A stretch of 64,000 nt of DNA from Alphaproteobacteria bacterium PA4 (lineage in GTDB: Bacteria; Pseudomonadota; Alphaproteobacteria; Sphingomonadales; Sphingomonadaceae): the NCBI GenBank assembly GCA_002256005.1, contig NKIQ01000010.1:38963-102962 (forward strand), in the 5' to 3' direction. The notes under the pieces are model-generated. The model did not search any database. It was not told where the DNA came from and was given only the letters and a program-made list of their open reading frames with translations. Positions 44,123 to 53,453 of this stretch are shown one piece after another; position 1 is the stretch's first letter, and each line of letters opens with the position of its first letter. The position numbers were made by a program, and so were the translations under genes.

Positions 44123-45055
44123 TCAGGGGGTGCCGGTCTCGCGCCGCTTGAACAGATCGTCGATCATGGCGTTGACGATCAGTGCGCCCTGCTGACTGGC
44201 CCATTGGTTGGGGTCGGTCTTGTAGAGCGCCACCAGAAACGCCTCGTCGACCGGGCTGAGGTCGGTGGGCCGGGTTTCCGGCGGGCGTGGGCTGAACAGC
44301 GTCAGGATGCTCGACGACGCTTCGCGCTTCGCCGCCAGCCGGGTGCGGGAGAACACCAGCATGACCGATTGCGCCGCCAGAGCCTCCAGCGCCTGGCCTT
44401 CGGCGCGCGGCACATCGATGATGACGGTGGCGCCGATGAGGGCGACGCGCGAGCCGGCGCTCATCCGGGTCGAGCTGGCGCGATTGTTGCTGTTGGGGGC
44501 GTTGGTGCTGCCCAGCTGGGCGCCAAGCGCCGCGCTGCCCTCGCCGATGGTCTGGCCGGACTCGCCTTCCGATCGCGTGTCATAGAACCAGCGCACCGGA
44601 TCATCGCCATTCAGCAGTCGGCGCTGGTCGGCCATGCTGGTCGAATCGAGCGCGCGCGGCGATTTGTCGGCGATCTTGTGCATCAGCGCCTTGGCATCTT
44701 CGGTGAACCAGATGGCGATGTTGGGGCGGCAGCCCTCCGGCTCCACCCGGACCTTCAGCACCGCGGCGGCAGTGGCGATGCGATCGATGAACATCGCCGC
44801 GGTTTCCGGGCGGGCGCCGATGACGCGCGGGCAGATGCTGCCGAACCAGCGGGCATGCTGGCCATTGTTGGTATCGGCCAGAGTCTGGCGGATATAGGCG
44901 TAGCTGCGGGCGCGCATCTGCGGCCGGTTGAACCGTTCGCCGGTGATGGTGATGGTTTCGGATTCGGGATCGGCGGCGGGTGCGGGGCCGGTCGCCTGGC
45001 CCGCGGCCAGCAGCGCGGCGGTGAACAACAGTGTCGGCAGACCGGGCATCATCAT
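44123..45055 (-). CDS. Exported protein of unknown function (310 residues)
   Basis: The N-terminus is a signal peptide (PGLPTLLFTAALLAAGQATG) followed by a segment ESETITITGERFNRPQMRAR. Two cysteines (SICPRVIGA and EPEGCRPNI) may form a disulphide. The middle has a low-complexity polar stretch (GSTNAPNSNNRASSTRMSAG), and the C-terminus has a helix ending FKRRETGTP. Three ATG codons are consecutive at the start; the third is best spaced from GGGAGA. I do not recognise the family. The gene is probably periplasmic and diverges from the NTF2-like gene across a possible operator at 45150-45171. Confidence 0.75.
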   Translation of the reverse strand: MMMPGLPTLLFTAALLAAGQATGPAPAADPESETITITGERFNRPQMRARSYAYIRQTLADTNNGQHARWFGSICPRVIGARPETAAMFIDRIATAAAVLKVRVEPEGCRPNIAIWFTEDAKALMHKIADKSPRALDSTSMADQRRLLNGDDPVRWFYDTRSEGESGQTIGEGSAALGAQLGSTNAPNSNNRASSTRMSAGSRVALIGATVIIDVPRAEGQALEALAAQSVMLVFSRTRLAAKREASSSILTLFSPRPPETRPTDLSPVDEAFLVALYKTDPNQWASQQGALIVNAMIDDLFKRRETGTP

Positions 45056-45149
45056 TCTCCCTGCGATGATTCTGCCCCGGCGCCGATTTAGCGTCGGGGA
45101 CCGTAGGGTTGCAAGGCAGTCGGCCCGGTCTCGCTTGCAAACGCCGGTA

Positions 45150-45171
45150 TGTGTTGTACATCAGCAACACA
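45150..45171. promoter_or_regulatory. Inverted repeat, candidate operator between divergent genes
   Basis: TGTGTTG (45150-45156) and CAACACA (45165-45171) are a perfect seven-base inverted pair around TACATCAG. They lie about 95 bases upstream of one start and 80 bases upstream of the next. The spacing and symmetry suit a helix-turn-helix repressor site, but no regulator gene is adjacent. Confidence 0.4.
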
Positions 45172-45250
45172 GCCGGGCCTAACGCATCTTGCGGGCTGCA
45201 ATCGCGTCGCTGCCGCCGATAATGGCGCCAGCAGAAAAAGGATCGCGCCG

Positions 45251-45637
45251 ATGACCAACCCGCATCTCGACCGCTGGCACAGCTATATCCGCAACCACGA
45301 CAAGCAGGCGCTGTGGGACATGCTGCACCCCGATGCGGTGTTCGAAAGCCCGGTGGTGCACACCCCGCAGCGCGGCCGCGACATCGTCTACAAATATCTG
45401 GCCAGCGCCGACAAGGTGCTGGGCGGGCCGGGCTTTGCCTATATCGGCGAATGGCACGCGCCGAACAGCGCCATCCTGGAATTCACTAATACGATCAATG
45501 GTATCAGCATCGATGGCATCGACATGATCACCTGGAACGACGATGGCCAGATCACCCATTTCAAGGTGATGGTGCGGCCGTTGAAGGCGGTCAACATGCT
45601 GCACCAGATGATGGGCGAGATGCTGGCGAAGGCGTGA
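45251..45637 (+). CDS. NTF2-like (SnoaL-fold) protein
   Basis: The protein has 128 residues from the ATG at 45251. The cone-shaped NTF2-like fold is indicated by a first helix (LDRWHSYIRNHDKQALWDML), HPDAVFESPVVHTPQRGRD and alternating strands (AILEFTNTINGISIDGIDMI). Family members include ketosteroid isomerase-like and polyketide cyclase-like enzymes as well as non-enzymatic binding proteins. An Asp and a His near the pocket are present, but the reaction cannot be assigned. The gene ends 19 bases before the DUF2235 gene, so the two may be co-transcribed. Confidence 0.85.
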   Translation: MTNPHLDRWHSYIRNHDKQALWDMLHPDAVFESPVVHTPQRGRDIVYKYLASADKVLGGPGFAYIGEWHAPNSAILEFTNTINGISIDGIDMITWNDDGQITHFKVMVRPLKAVNMLHQMMGEMLAKA

Positions 45638-45656
45638 CGGCGTAACCGGAGGGCCG

Positions 45657-46931
45657 ATGCGGAGGGCTGCGATGAAGCGACTGCTGTTGATCGGTACATG
45701 GCTGCTGCTTTCGGCCTTTGGTCCCGCCCCGCGCATTTTCGATCCGCTGGCCGCGCCGGGCGCGCCGCCGCCGTCGGGGCCACGGACGTTGCTGGTGTTC
45801 ATGGACGGTACCCGCAATGATCCGGGCAGCAACACCAATGTCTACAAGCTGTTCAGGGCCGTGGTTACTGATCGGGCCACGACGGGGCGTGTCGACACTG
45901 CTGCCTTTTACATCGAAGGGGTTGGAACCGGCGCCGATATCGCTGGCGCCGTCGCCGGCGTCGGCTTCGCCCAGCGCGTGCAACAGGCCTATGCCTGGCT
46001 TTTGCGTACATGGCGTCCGGGCGATCATATCGCAATCTTCGGGTTCAGTCGCGGGGCCTATAGCGGTCGTGCCGTCGCCGGCATGCTGGAATATGGCGGC
46101 TTGCCGGCGCAGCCCATCGCGGACCGCGACCGCTCTGTTGCCATGGCCAGTTCCCTGTTTTTTGCCATCAAGGAACGCAAGGCCAGCGCCGCCAGGCGCC
46201 TGCAAAAGGCCCGTGAAGTCGCGGCGAACAAAGGCTATCCGGTTTTGACCCCGCATATCCCCGTGACATTCATGGGGTTGTGGGACACGGTGGAGGCGCT
46301 CGGCGACCCGTTCGATGGCGCAAACCTCTACGACCTGCCCAACACGCGCTACGGCGATCAGCTTTGCAATGTCGAACACGCGGCGCACGCCATTTCCGCT
46401 GATGACAACCGCAACCGCACCTATCGGCCGGTTCTGCTGACCGGCGGCCATTTGCTGGCCGACTGCCCGGGTGGCGCCGGCAACGGCGTTATCGATACCA
46501 GGGTCGATGAGGTCTGGTTCACCGGCGCGCACAGTGATGTTGGTGGCAGCGAAGCTGGCAGCTATCGTCAACGCCAATTGGGCGGTGTCACACTCAACTG
46601 GATGTTGTCGCGGGCTACGGCTTTGGTGCTGCTGCCGGGTGCGGCGCCCTTCCCGGCCCGCCCGCTCGATTCGTCCGGCGATGGTTATCGCAGCGCGCCG
46701 ATCGGCGGGCGGCTGGCCCGAACCCTCGCCATCCGCCAGCGCATGACCGACGGCCTGTATAGGTCGGGGCATGTCGTCATTCATCAGTCCGTCGTCGACA
46801 ACCTGGCTGCGCGCCGGCGGGCGCCCTACGAGCTGGATTGGGCCGGGCAATTTCCGGAATGTTTCCAATCCAGCGGCACGACAGCGCTATATCGGAACGG
46901 TCCCGGCTGTCGTATCGATATTGCTCAGTAA
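45657..46931 (+). CDS. DUF2235 alpha/beta-hydrolase protein with signal peptide
   Basis: The protein has 424 residues. Two starts (45657 and 45672) are each preceded by GGAGG; the second gives MKRLLLIGTWLLLSAFG as signal peptide. The DUF2235 features are LLVFMDGTRNDPGSNTNVYK, the nucleophile elbow IFGFSRGAYSGRAVAGML, FMGLWDTVEALGDPF and the VWFTGAHSDVGGS motif with the catalytic His and Asp nearby. This domain is shared with type VI secretion phospholipase effectors of the Tle1 class. Here it is apparently exported alone, with no T6SS genes nearby, so an envelope lipase role is more likely. Confidence 0.82.
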   Translation: MRRAAMKRLLLIGTWLLLSAFGPAPRIFDPLAAPGAPPPSGPRTLLVFMDGTRNDPGSNTNVYKLFRAVVTDRATTGRVDTAAFYIEGVGTGADIAGAVAGVGFAQRVQQAYAWLLRTWRPGDHIAIFGFSRGAYSGRAVAGMLEYGGLPAQPIADRDRSVAMASSLFFAIKERKASAARRLQKAREVAANKGYPVLTPHIPVTFMGLWDTVEALGDPFDGANLYDLPNTRYGDQLCNVEHAAHAISADDNRNRTYRPVLLTGGHLLADCPGGAGNGVIDTRVDEVWFTGAHSDVGGSEAGSYRQRQLGGVTLNWMLSRATALVLLPGAAPFPARPLDSSGDGYRSAPIGGRLARTLAIRQRMTDGLYRSGHVVIHQSVVDNLAARRRAPYELDWAGQFPECFQSSGTTALYRNGPGCRIDIAQ

Positions 46932-49543
46932 CCCGCCAGCGCTGCCGTGATCTCGGCGCCCTTGGCGGCCTTCAGGGCGACGCACTGGCCGATGCGCTGC
47001 TTGGTCTGTTCCAGCTCCAGTTCGCCCCCGCCGAGGATCTTCAGGTTGGGGCGGATCAGCGCCTCCACCCGGGCAATGTCGGCGCTGCTGCAATAGCCAT
47101 TGTAGAAGCCGATGATGCCGGCGCGGCCGAAGCCCGGGAAGCTTTCGACGACGCGGGTGAAGTTCTGCGTGGTGAAGGCGACCGTCGCATCGCGCGCCGC
47201 CGGGCTGGCGGCGAGGCTGGCGAGCACATTGGTGCGTTCGAGGCTCTGCAACCCGTCGCCCATCGCCAGCTGCTGGACATGCGCCACGGCGTCGGCGCCT
47301 TCGGCACGGCCGAGCGCGCGGGCAGCCTGGGAGCGAAACAGCGGATCGTCGGACGCGGTCAGCGCCTTGAACAGGCGGTCGATGACCGGGATGCCGCCGT
47401 CCTGCACCGCGACGCCCAGCGCGGTCGAACGGAAAGGCGCGGCGACGGCTGCCTTGTCGCCGGCGATCAGCGCGGTGGCGGCGGTGGCGAGCTGGCGGCG
47501 GATGCCGGGGTCGCGCGCCTCCATCGCCACATAGGGCAGCAGCGATTCGCGCAGCGACAGCGTCGCCGCATCGTCACCGGCCTTGCCGGCGACGGCGGGA
47601 TCGAAACCGATGGCGGCCATGCGGCCGGCATAGAGCCGCGTCATCAGGCGGCGATAGGCCGGCACTTCGGCCTCGCTCAGCGTGGTGACGCGCAGGCCGT
47701 AAAGCTTGTCGGCCATGTACAGCGCCGCCAGCCGCTCCTTGTGCCCGGCCAGCGCTTCGGCGGCGCGCAGCACCGTGGCGAAATCGGCGCGACCGGCGGC
47801 GAAATCGGCCCACAGGCTGTCGGCGGTCGCCATCGCCTCGCGCCCCGGCAGCGCCGGGATGGCGGCGATCAGCCGGTCCCAGCCGGCCTGGTCGAGCGTG
47901 AAGCGATAATAGCCGGCGCCACCGGCGTTGGGCATCAGCGCCGGGCTGGTGCCGATCAGCGGCGGCAGCGCTGCGCTGGCCTCGGTCAGCAATGTCGCGG
48001 TGCGGCCTTCGCCGCGCGACAATGCCATCGGGATCGACCAGCGCCGCAGCATGCGATCGGTGGCGACGCCCAGCGGCGTGTAGCGTGACTGGGCCAGCGT
48101 GATGCCGGCCGGCGTGTCGGTAACGCTGACCAGCGGCACGCCGGTCTGGTCGGTGAAGGTGCGCAGCGCCGGCACCAGTTTCGCATTGCCCGCCGCCTCG
48201 CCGACCGAGGCGAAGAAGTCTTCGGCGGTGGCATTCTTGTACGCATAGCGGTTGAGGTGCAGCTGCACGCCCTTGCGGAAATTCGCTTCGCCCACGAACG
48301 CTTCGAACATCGAAACCGTCTGCGCGCCCTTGAGGTAGGTGATCGAATCGAAACTGCTGATCACCTGGTCGTTGCGGGTGATGGTCTGGTGGATGGGGCG
48401 ACCGCGGCCGAGCGAATCGGTGTCCATCGCTTCAAAGGCGTCGCTCAATTCACCGGCGGCGATGCCGAGGTCGGGGCGCCAGCGGTCCGACGCCTTGTTG
48501 CCCATCCATTCGGCAAAGCTCTCGTTCAGCCAGATGTCGGTCCACCAGGCCGGCGTCACCAGATCGCCGAACCATTGGTGCGCGGTTTCATGGGCGACGA
48601 CGGTGCCGAAGCGGCGAAACTGGCTGGGCGGTGCCGCCTTGTCGAGCAGGATCAGTGTGTCCTGAAAGACGATCAGCCCGGCGTTCTCCATCGCGCCGCC
48701 CATCACCGGCGAGGCAATGTAGTCGAGCTTTTCATATGGATAGGGGATGCCGAAATAATCCTCGAGAATCGCCACGATCTTCGGGGTTTCGGCGAGTGTC
48801 GTCGCCATGCGCGGCGCCTGGCCGCGGGTGCCGATGACGCGGAATTCCAGCGGCGTCTTGCGCACGGCATTGGCCGGAATGGTGACGCCGGCGACATCGA
48901 AGGGCCCGACGCCGATGGCGACGAGATAGGTCGGCAGCGGCTTGGTCGGCGCATAGCGGTGGACGGTCATCGCGCCTTTTGCCGTCGCGCTGACCTCCGG
49001 CGCATTGGCAAAGGCCTTGACGGTCGCGGGCGCGGTGACGGTGACGGTGAATGGCGTCTTGAAGCCGGGTTCGTCAAAGCCGGGGAACATGCGGCGCGCG
49101 TCGAGCGGCTCCATCTGCGTCCAGGCGTACCAGTCCGCGCCGACCCTGGCGCGGAACAGGCCTTCGGCGCCGCTGCGGAAGCCGGTGGTGTAATCGAACA
49201 TGAGCGTCACCTTGCCGGCGGGCAGCGGCGTCGCGAAATCGAGCCGGGCGACGCCGGAGGCATCGACCTCGGCATAGCGGCCGGCGATGCGCTGCTTGCC
49301 GGCGATCGCCGTCACCCGGCTGACCTTGAGGCCGAGGCCGTGGAGATAGACCTGCCGTGTGGCCGTGGCGACCGTCGCGTCGATCTCGGTATGGCCGCTG
49401 TAGTTTGGCTGCGTCGGATCGACGGTCAGGTCCAGGCGATAGGCGGTGGGCGCGACACCGGCGGGCAGTTTCCCGAGCGGAATGTCGGCGGCCTGGGCGG
49501 CGATGGACAGGCTGGCGAGGGCAACGGAAGCAAGCAAACGCAT
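46925..49543 (-). CDS. M1 family aminopeptidase
   Basis: The protein has 872 residues from the ATG at 49543, which gives the signal peptide MRLLASVALASLSIAAQAAD; an ATG at 49561 adds six residues. The exopeptidase motif is GGAMENAGLIVFQD. The zinc site is VAHETAHQWFGDL, with the downstream Glu in NESFAEWMGNKASD. A long helical ERAP-like C-terminal domain follows. It is an exported zinc aminopeptidase that trims N-terminal residues from peptides. Its end overlaps the convergent DUF2235 gene by seven bases. It fits the window's large set of exported peptidases. Confidence 0.92.
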   Translation of the reverse strand: MRLLASVALASLSIAAQAADIPLGKLPAGVAPTAYRLDLTVDPTQPNYSGHTEIDATVATATRQVYLHGLGLKVSRVTAIAGKQRIAGRYAEVDASGVARLDFATPLPAGKVTLMFDYTTGFRSGAEGLFRARVGADWYAWTQMEPLDARRMFPGFDEPGFKTPFTVTVTAPATVKAFANAPEVSATAKGAMTVHRYAPTKPLPTYLVAIGVGPFDVAGVTIPANAVRKTPLEFRVIGTRGQAPRMATTLAETPKIVAILEDYFGIPYPYEKLDYIASPVMGGAMENAGLIVFQDTLILLDKAAPPSQFRRFGTVVAHETAHQWFGDLVTPAWWTDIWLNESFAEWMGNKASDRWRPDLGIAAGELSDAFEAMDTDSLGRGRPIHQTITRNDQVISSFDSITYLKGAQTVSMFEAFVGEANFRKGVQLHLNRYAYKNATAEDFFASVGEAAGNAKLVPALRTFTDQTGVPLVSVTDTPAGITLAQSRYTPLGVATDRMLRRWSIPMALSRGEGRTATLLTEASAALPPLIGTSPALMPNAGGAGYYRFTLDQAGWDRLIAAIPALPGREAMATADSLWADFAAGRADFATVLRAAEALAGHKERLAALYMADKLYGLRVTTLSEAEVPAYRRLMTRLYAGRMAAIGFDPAVAGKAGDDAATLSLRESLLPYVAMEARDPGIRRQLATAATALIAGDKAAVAAPFRSTALGVAVQDGGIPVIDRLFKALTASDDPLFRSQAARALGRAEGADAVAHVQQLAMGDGLQSLERTNVLASLAASPAARDATVAFTTQNFTRVVESFPGFGRAGIIGFYNGYCSSADIARVEALIRPNLKILGGGELELEQTKQRIGQCVALKAAKGAEITAALAGY

Positions 49544-49628
49544 GAACGGGCATCCCGACATTGGGCCGGCCGCAAGACGGCGGCGACCGCCGTCTTGTGG
49601 TCCGGCCCCCGCCGGGATGCAAGCTGCC

Positions 49629-50405
49629 TTACGCGGCTAGAGCGCTCCGCCGCCGGCGCTGCGCGGCGCCGACCAGGCCGAAGCCGGCGATCAGCAGCGC
49701 CCAGCTGGCGGGTTCCGGCACGCCGGGGCCAGGGGGTGGCGGCGGCGGCGCGACGTTGAACGAAATGCCGTCGATGCCGAAGACGTCGATGCTCTGGTTG
49801 CGGCTGCGGAAAAACTCGACCTTCTGCACCGGCGCGTCGAACACCACGCCCCAATAGCTGATGCCGCCATTGGCGTTGACCGGCATGTACTGGACCGTCG
49901 CCGGCGTGTCGTCGAACGTCACCGAATAAAAGGCGCCGGCCGCAACGTTCAGCCCGGTGGTGTAGAAGCCGAAGCTGTATGTCGGCACGTCGAAGGTGAA
50001 GGTGGTGGAATAGATCGGGATGCCTAGCCATTTGCCCTGGTCGCCCGGCCCCTCGGTGGTGCTGAACGGCAGATTGGGGTCACCATTGGCGCTGTCGTTG
50101 CGGATGCCCTGCACCGTGTTGTTCGCGTCATAGGACCCCGCGCTCAGGTTCACCTGCAGGCCGCCGGCGATATGATAGGATTGCAGATTGCCGAGCGGTT
50201 CATTGTCGAGATAGTTGGTGAACACCGGGCCCTTGGCTGCTGCCGCCACCAGGAACGCCGCCTGGGCGATCGAGGCATTGGTGGTGCTGCCACCCGGCAC
50301 GGCGCCATCATCGACGCCGCTGAAAATCTGTGTCGCGGCCCCGGCGTTGCCCGCCATCCCCAGCAGCAATCCCGCCAGAATGGCGTGACGCAATTCCATC
50401 ATCAT
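49629..50405 (-). CDS. PEPxxWA-CTERM exported protein, second of a tandem pair
   Basis: The protein has 258 residues, with a signal peptide (AILAGLLLGMAGNAGAA). The C-terminus has a proline tract (APPPPPPGPG) followed by PEPASWALLIAGFGLVGAA and an arginine-rich tail. The body shares segments with the upstream paralogue, including GKGPVFTNYLDNE-like, SYHIAGGLQV, LPFSTTEGP and DVPTYSFGF. The fold is unknown and probably beta-rich. The gap to the upstream paralogue is only 39 bases, so it should be read from the same promoter. Confidence 0.88.
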   Translation of the reverse strand: MMMELRHAILAGLLLGMAGNAGAATQIFSGVDDGAVPGGSTTNASIAQAAFLVAAAAKGPVFTNYLDNEPLGNLQSYHIAGGLQVNLSAGSYDANNTVQGIRNDSANGDPNLPFSTTEGPGDQGKWLGIPIYSTTFTFDVPTYSFGFYTTGLNVAAGAFYSVTFDDTPATVQYMPVNANGGISYWGVVFDAPVQKVEFFRSRNQSIDVFGIDGISFNVAPPPPPPGPGVPEPASWALLIAGFGLVGAAQRRRRSALAA

Positions 50406-50444
50406 GCAGTCCCCTGTTTTCTGTTGAGTGTCGTCGCCGGCCTG

Positions 50445-51251
50445 TCAGGCCGCCGTCGCGCCCGCTGCGGCGCGGCGGCGGCGCAAGGCGGCACCGGTCA
50501 GGCCGAAACCGGCGATCAGCAGCGCCCAGCTGGCGGGTTCCGGCACGCCCGGGCCGGGCGGCGGCGGTGGCGGCGCGACGTTGAACGAAATGCCGTCGAG
50601 GCCGAAATAATCATAGCCGGCGTTGTTGATGCCGCGCTGGAACTGGACGTTGTGCACCGGCGTGTCGAAGACGATGCCATAATACATGATGCCGCCGCTG
50701 ACATTGATCGGCATGGTGTAAGGGTTGAGATAGGCGAATTGCGCCTCATCGAAGTACAGGTTGAACACACTGCTTTGATATTTGTCGAGGCCGGTGACGA
50801 AAAAGCCGAAGCTGTAGGTCGGCACGTCGAAGGTGAGCCGGTTCGCCTGGATGGGAATCTGCATCCACTTGCCCTGATCCGCGGGGCCTTCGGTGGTGCT
50901 GAACGGCATGGAAGGATTGGCGTTGAAGCTGGTGTTCTGGATGCCGCGTTCGGGAATGCCCGGGAACGGCGCCTGCGGGGTCCAGCCGAAGATATCGACC
51001 TGCAGGCCGCCGGCGATATGATAGGATGCGCGATCGCCGATCGCTTCATTGTCGAGATAATTGGTGAACACCGGGCCCTTCAGCGCGGCGGCGGCCAGGA
51101 ACGCCGCCTGGGCGAGCGAGGCGTTGGTGGTGTTGCCACCCGGCACGGCGCCTTCATCGACGCCGGTGAAAATCTGTGTCGCGGCCCCGGCGCTGCCCGC
51201 CATGCCCAGCATCAGCCCCGCCACAATGGCGCGGTACAAACGGTTCGTCAT
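50445..51251 (-). CDS. PEPxxWA-CTERM exported protein, first of a tandem pair
   Basis: The protein has 268 residues and starts at the ATG at 51251. The signal peptide is RAIVAGLMLGMAGSAGAA. The same tripartite ending (proline tract, PEPASWALLIAGFGLTGAA, basic residues) directs exosortase processing at the envelope. The sequence is clearly homologous to the next gene (GVDEGAVPGGNTTNASLAQA against GVDDGAVPGGSTTNASIAQA). A sigma-54-type promoter lies 60 bases upstream. PEP-CTERM proteins in other bacteria are associated with exopolysaccharide and floc formation. Confidence 0.88.
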   Translation of the reverse strand: MTNRLYRAIVAGLMLGMAGSAGAATQIFTGVDEGAVPGGNTTNASLAQAAFLAAAALKGPVFTNYLDNEAIGDRASYHIAGGLQVDIFGWTPQAPFPGIPERGIQNTSFNANPSMPFSTTEGPADQGKWMQIPIQANRLTFDVPTYSFGFFVTGLDKYQSSVFNLYFDEAQFAYLNPYTMPINVSGGIMYYGIVFDTPVHNVQFQRGINNAGYDYFGLDGISFNVAPPPPPPGPGVPEPASWALLIAGFGLTGAALRRRRAAAGATAA

Positions 51252-51310
51252 TCAGTCCCCCTGCGTCATCGCCCGCCTATCTTGTTGATTCGGCGGGCAA
51301 ATGAGGGTCT

Positions 51311-51324
51311 GCAAGAAACGTGCC
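51311..51324 (-). promoter_or_regulatory. Sigma-54 (RpoN) -24/-12 promoter for the PEP-CTERM pair
   Basis: On the minus strand the sequence reads GGCACGTTTCTTGC. The invariant GG and GC are separated by exactly ten bases, and both flanks match the consensus TGGCACG-N4-TTGCA except for the first base. It lies about 60 bases before the ATG at 51251. Known PEP-CTERM genes are often under RpoN with a PrsR-type activator, which supports the assignment. Confidence 0.7.
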
Positions 51325-51380
51325 GCTGGGCGATGGTTGGCAAGATACTGAAATCATTGACACTGATCCTGCCGTATTCA

Positions 51381-51409
51381 GAAAAGTGTAAGAAAATCCG
51401 ACACTTTTC
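51381..51409. promoter_or_regulatory. Palindrome upstream of the sigma-54 promoter, candidate enhancer-binding-protein site
   Basis: GAAAAGTGT (51381-51389) and ACACTTTTC (51401-51409) are a perfect inverted pair around 11 bases. The site is about 60-85 bases upstream of the predicted sigma-54 promoter, where an NtrC-family activator would bind. An alternative is a terminator for hslU, which ends at 51428 on the same strand. There is no long T-run. Confidence 0.55.
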
Positions 51410-51427
51410 CGAAGCCGGGGCCGCCCG

Positions 51428-52753
51428 TTACAGGATGAACTTCGACAGATCCGTATCGCGCGCAATCGCGCCCAGTTCGCGTTCGACATAGGCGGCGTCG
51501 ATGCTGACGGTTTCGCCGGCGCGTTCGCTGGCGTCGAAGCTGATCGATTCGAGCAGCTTTTCCATCACCGTCTGCAGGCGCCGGGCGCCGATGTTCTCCA
51601 CGGCATCGTTCACCTGGGCCGCTGTGCGCGCGATGGCGTCGATGCCATCCTCGGTCAGCAGCAGCGTCACGCCTTCGGTGGCGAGCAGCGCCGTGTACTG
51701 GCGGATCAGCGACGCCTCGGTGTCGGTCAGGATGCGGCGGAAATCCTCGTACGTCAGCCCCTTCAGCTCCACCCGGATCGGCAGGCGGCCCTGCAGTTCC
51801 GGCAACAGGTCGCTGGGCTTCGACACATGAAAGGCGCCCGATGCGATGAACAGGATATGGTCGGTCTTCACCGGGCCATATTTGGTGGCGACGGTGGTGC
51901 CCTCGATCAGCGGCAGCAGGTCGCGCTGCACGCCTTCGCGGCTGACGCTGCCGCCGCGCACATCGCTGACGGCGATCTTGTCGATCTCGTCGAGGAAGAC
52001 GATGCCATTGGCCTCGGCGCTGCGCACCGCGTCGCGGGCGATCTCCTCATCGTCGAGGCGCTTGTCCGATTCCTCGGCGAGCAGCGCCTCCCAGGCCGCC
52101 GGCACGCTCATCTTGCGGCGCTTGGTGCGCCCGCCCATCGCCTTGCCGAACATGTCGCTGAGGTTGATCATGCCGACCTGGCCGGGCTGCATGCCGGGCA
52201 TCTCGAAATTGGGCGGTGTATCGGCGACCTCGATCTCGACCTCGCGGTCCTTGAGGTTTCCCGCCTCGAACTGGTTGCGAAAGGCCAGCCGCGTCGCCTC
52301 GCTGGCGTCCTTGCCGGTCAGCACATCGAGCAGCCGGGTCATCGCCGCTGCCTCGGCCTTGTCCTTCACCCCGGCGCGGCGCGTCTCGCGCACCAGCCGG
52401 ATCGATTCCTCGACCAGGTCGCGGATGATCGAATCGACATCGCGGCCGACATAGCCGACCTCGGTGAACTTGGTTGCCTCGATCTTCAGGAACGGCGCGC
52501 CGGCGAGCCGCGCCAGCCGGCGGCTGATCTCGGTCTTGCCGCAGCCGGTCGGCCCGATCATCAGGATGTTCTTCGGCGTCACCTCGTCGCGCAGGTCATC
52601 GCCCAGCCGCTGCCGGCGCCAGCGGTTGCGCAGCGCCACGGCGACGGCGCGCTTGGCATCGCCCTGGCCGACGATATGGCGATCGAGCGCGGTGACGATA
52701 TCGCGCGGCGTCAGCCCGGCCTCGGCGGCGGTCATGCCGGTCATCATGTTCAC
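51428..52753 (-). CDS. hslU: HslU, ATPase subunit of the HslUV protease
   Basis: The protein has 441 residues. The start is a GTG at 52753 overlapping the hslV stop (GTGA), with GGAGAGG just upstream; ATGs at 52747, 52744 and 52735 are alternatives. The N-terminal [20 protein letters not shown], Walker [28 protein letters not shown], Walker [12 protein letters not shown] and the C-terminal tail ending SKFIL match HslU/ClpY. It unfolds substrates for the HslV peptidase. Gene order hslV-hslU is the usual one. Confidence 0.96.
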   Translation of the reverse strand: MNMMTGMTAAEAGLTPRDIVTALDRHIVGQGDAKRAVAVALRNRWRRQRLGDDLRDEVTPKNILMIGPTGCGKTEISRRLARLAGAPFLKIEATKFTEVGYVGRDVDSIIRDLVEESIRLVRETRRAGVKDKAEAAAMTRLLDVLTGKDASEATRLAFRNQFEAGNLKDREVEIEVADTPPNFEMPGMQPGQVGMINLSDMFGKAMGGRTKRRKMSVPAAWEALLAEESDKRLDDEEIARDAVRSAEANGIVFLDEIDKIAVSDVRGGSVSREGVQRDLLPLIEGTTVATKYGPVKTDHILFIASGAFHVSKPSDLLPELQGRLPIRVELKGLTYEDFRRILTDTEASLIRQYTALLATEGVTLLLTEDGIDAIARTAAQVNDAVENIGARRLQTVMEKLLESISFDASERAGETVSIDAAYVERELGAIARDTDLSKFIL

Positions 52754-53307
52754 TTGTCCTCTCCGGCGATGGTTTCCACCGTCAATTGATCGTTGGTGTA
52801 GATGCAGAGCTCGGCGGCAATGGCCATGGCGCGGCGGGCGATATGCTCGGCGTCATGCTCCGAATCGGCCAGCGCCCGCGCCGCGGCCAGCGCATAATTG
52901 CCGCCCGAACCGATGGCCGCGACGCCGCCCAGCGGCTCCAGAACATCGCCGGTGCCGGTGAGTACCAGGGTCACATCCTTGTCGGCAACGATCATCATTG
53001 CTTCCAGCCGGCGGAGATAGCGGTCGGTGCGCCAGTCCTTGGCCAGTTCCACCGCAGCGCGGGTCAGCTGGCCGGGATAGCGCTCCAGCTTGGCCTCCAG
53101 CCGTTCGAACAGGGTGAAGGCATCGGCGGTGGCACCGGCGAAGCCGCCGATGACATCGCCCTTCGGCCCCAGCCGGCGGACCTTTTTCGCATTGGGTTTC
53201 ATCACCGTGTTGCCCATCGTCACCTGGCCGTCACCGGCGATGGTGACGCGGCCGGCCTTGCGCACGGACACGATGGTGGTGCCGTGCCAATCGGGAAAAT
53301 CTGCCAT
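52750..53307 (-). CDS. hslV: HslV, peptidase subunit of the HslUV protease
   Basis: The protein has 185 residues from the ATG at 53307. A short propeptide (MADFPDWHG) precedes the N-terminal catalytic threonine of [20 protein letters not shown], a layout typical of alphaproteobacterial Hsl[39 protein letters not shown] and [10 protein letters not shown] are conserved. It forms a double hexameric ring protease with HslU. A longer upstream frame exists, but the family N-terminus fixes the start. Confidence 0.96.
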   Translation of the reverse strand: MADFPDWHGTTIVSVRKAGRVTIAGDGQVTMGNTVMKPNAKKVRRLGPKGDVIGGFAGATADAFTLFERLEAKLERYPGQLTRAAVELAKDWRTDRYLRRLEAMMIVADKDVTLVLTGTGDVLEPLGGVAAIGSGGNYALAAARALADSEHDAEHIARRAMAIAAELCIYTNDQLTVETIAGEDK

Positions 53308-53453
53308 GGGAGGATCGGTCTTTCGCGTGGGAACAGGAGTTCGCACCGATGTAGGATGGATTTGCCGGGAGAAAAGACCCGGCGTTATTGTCGTCGCCGC
53401 ACCGCAAATATGACAGCATGGCAAGCTTTGCCGGGCTCTGCTAAGCGCCCGCG

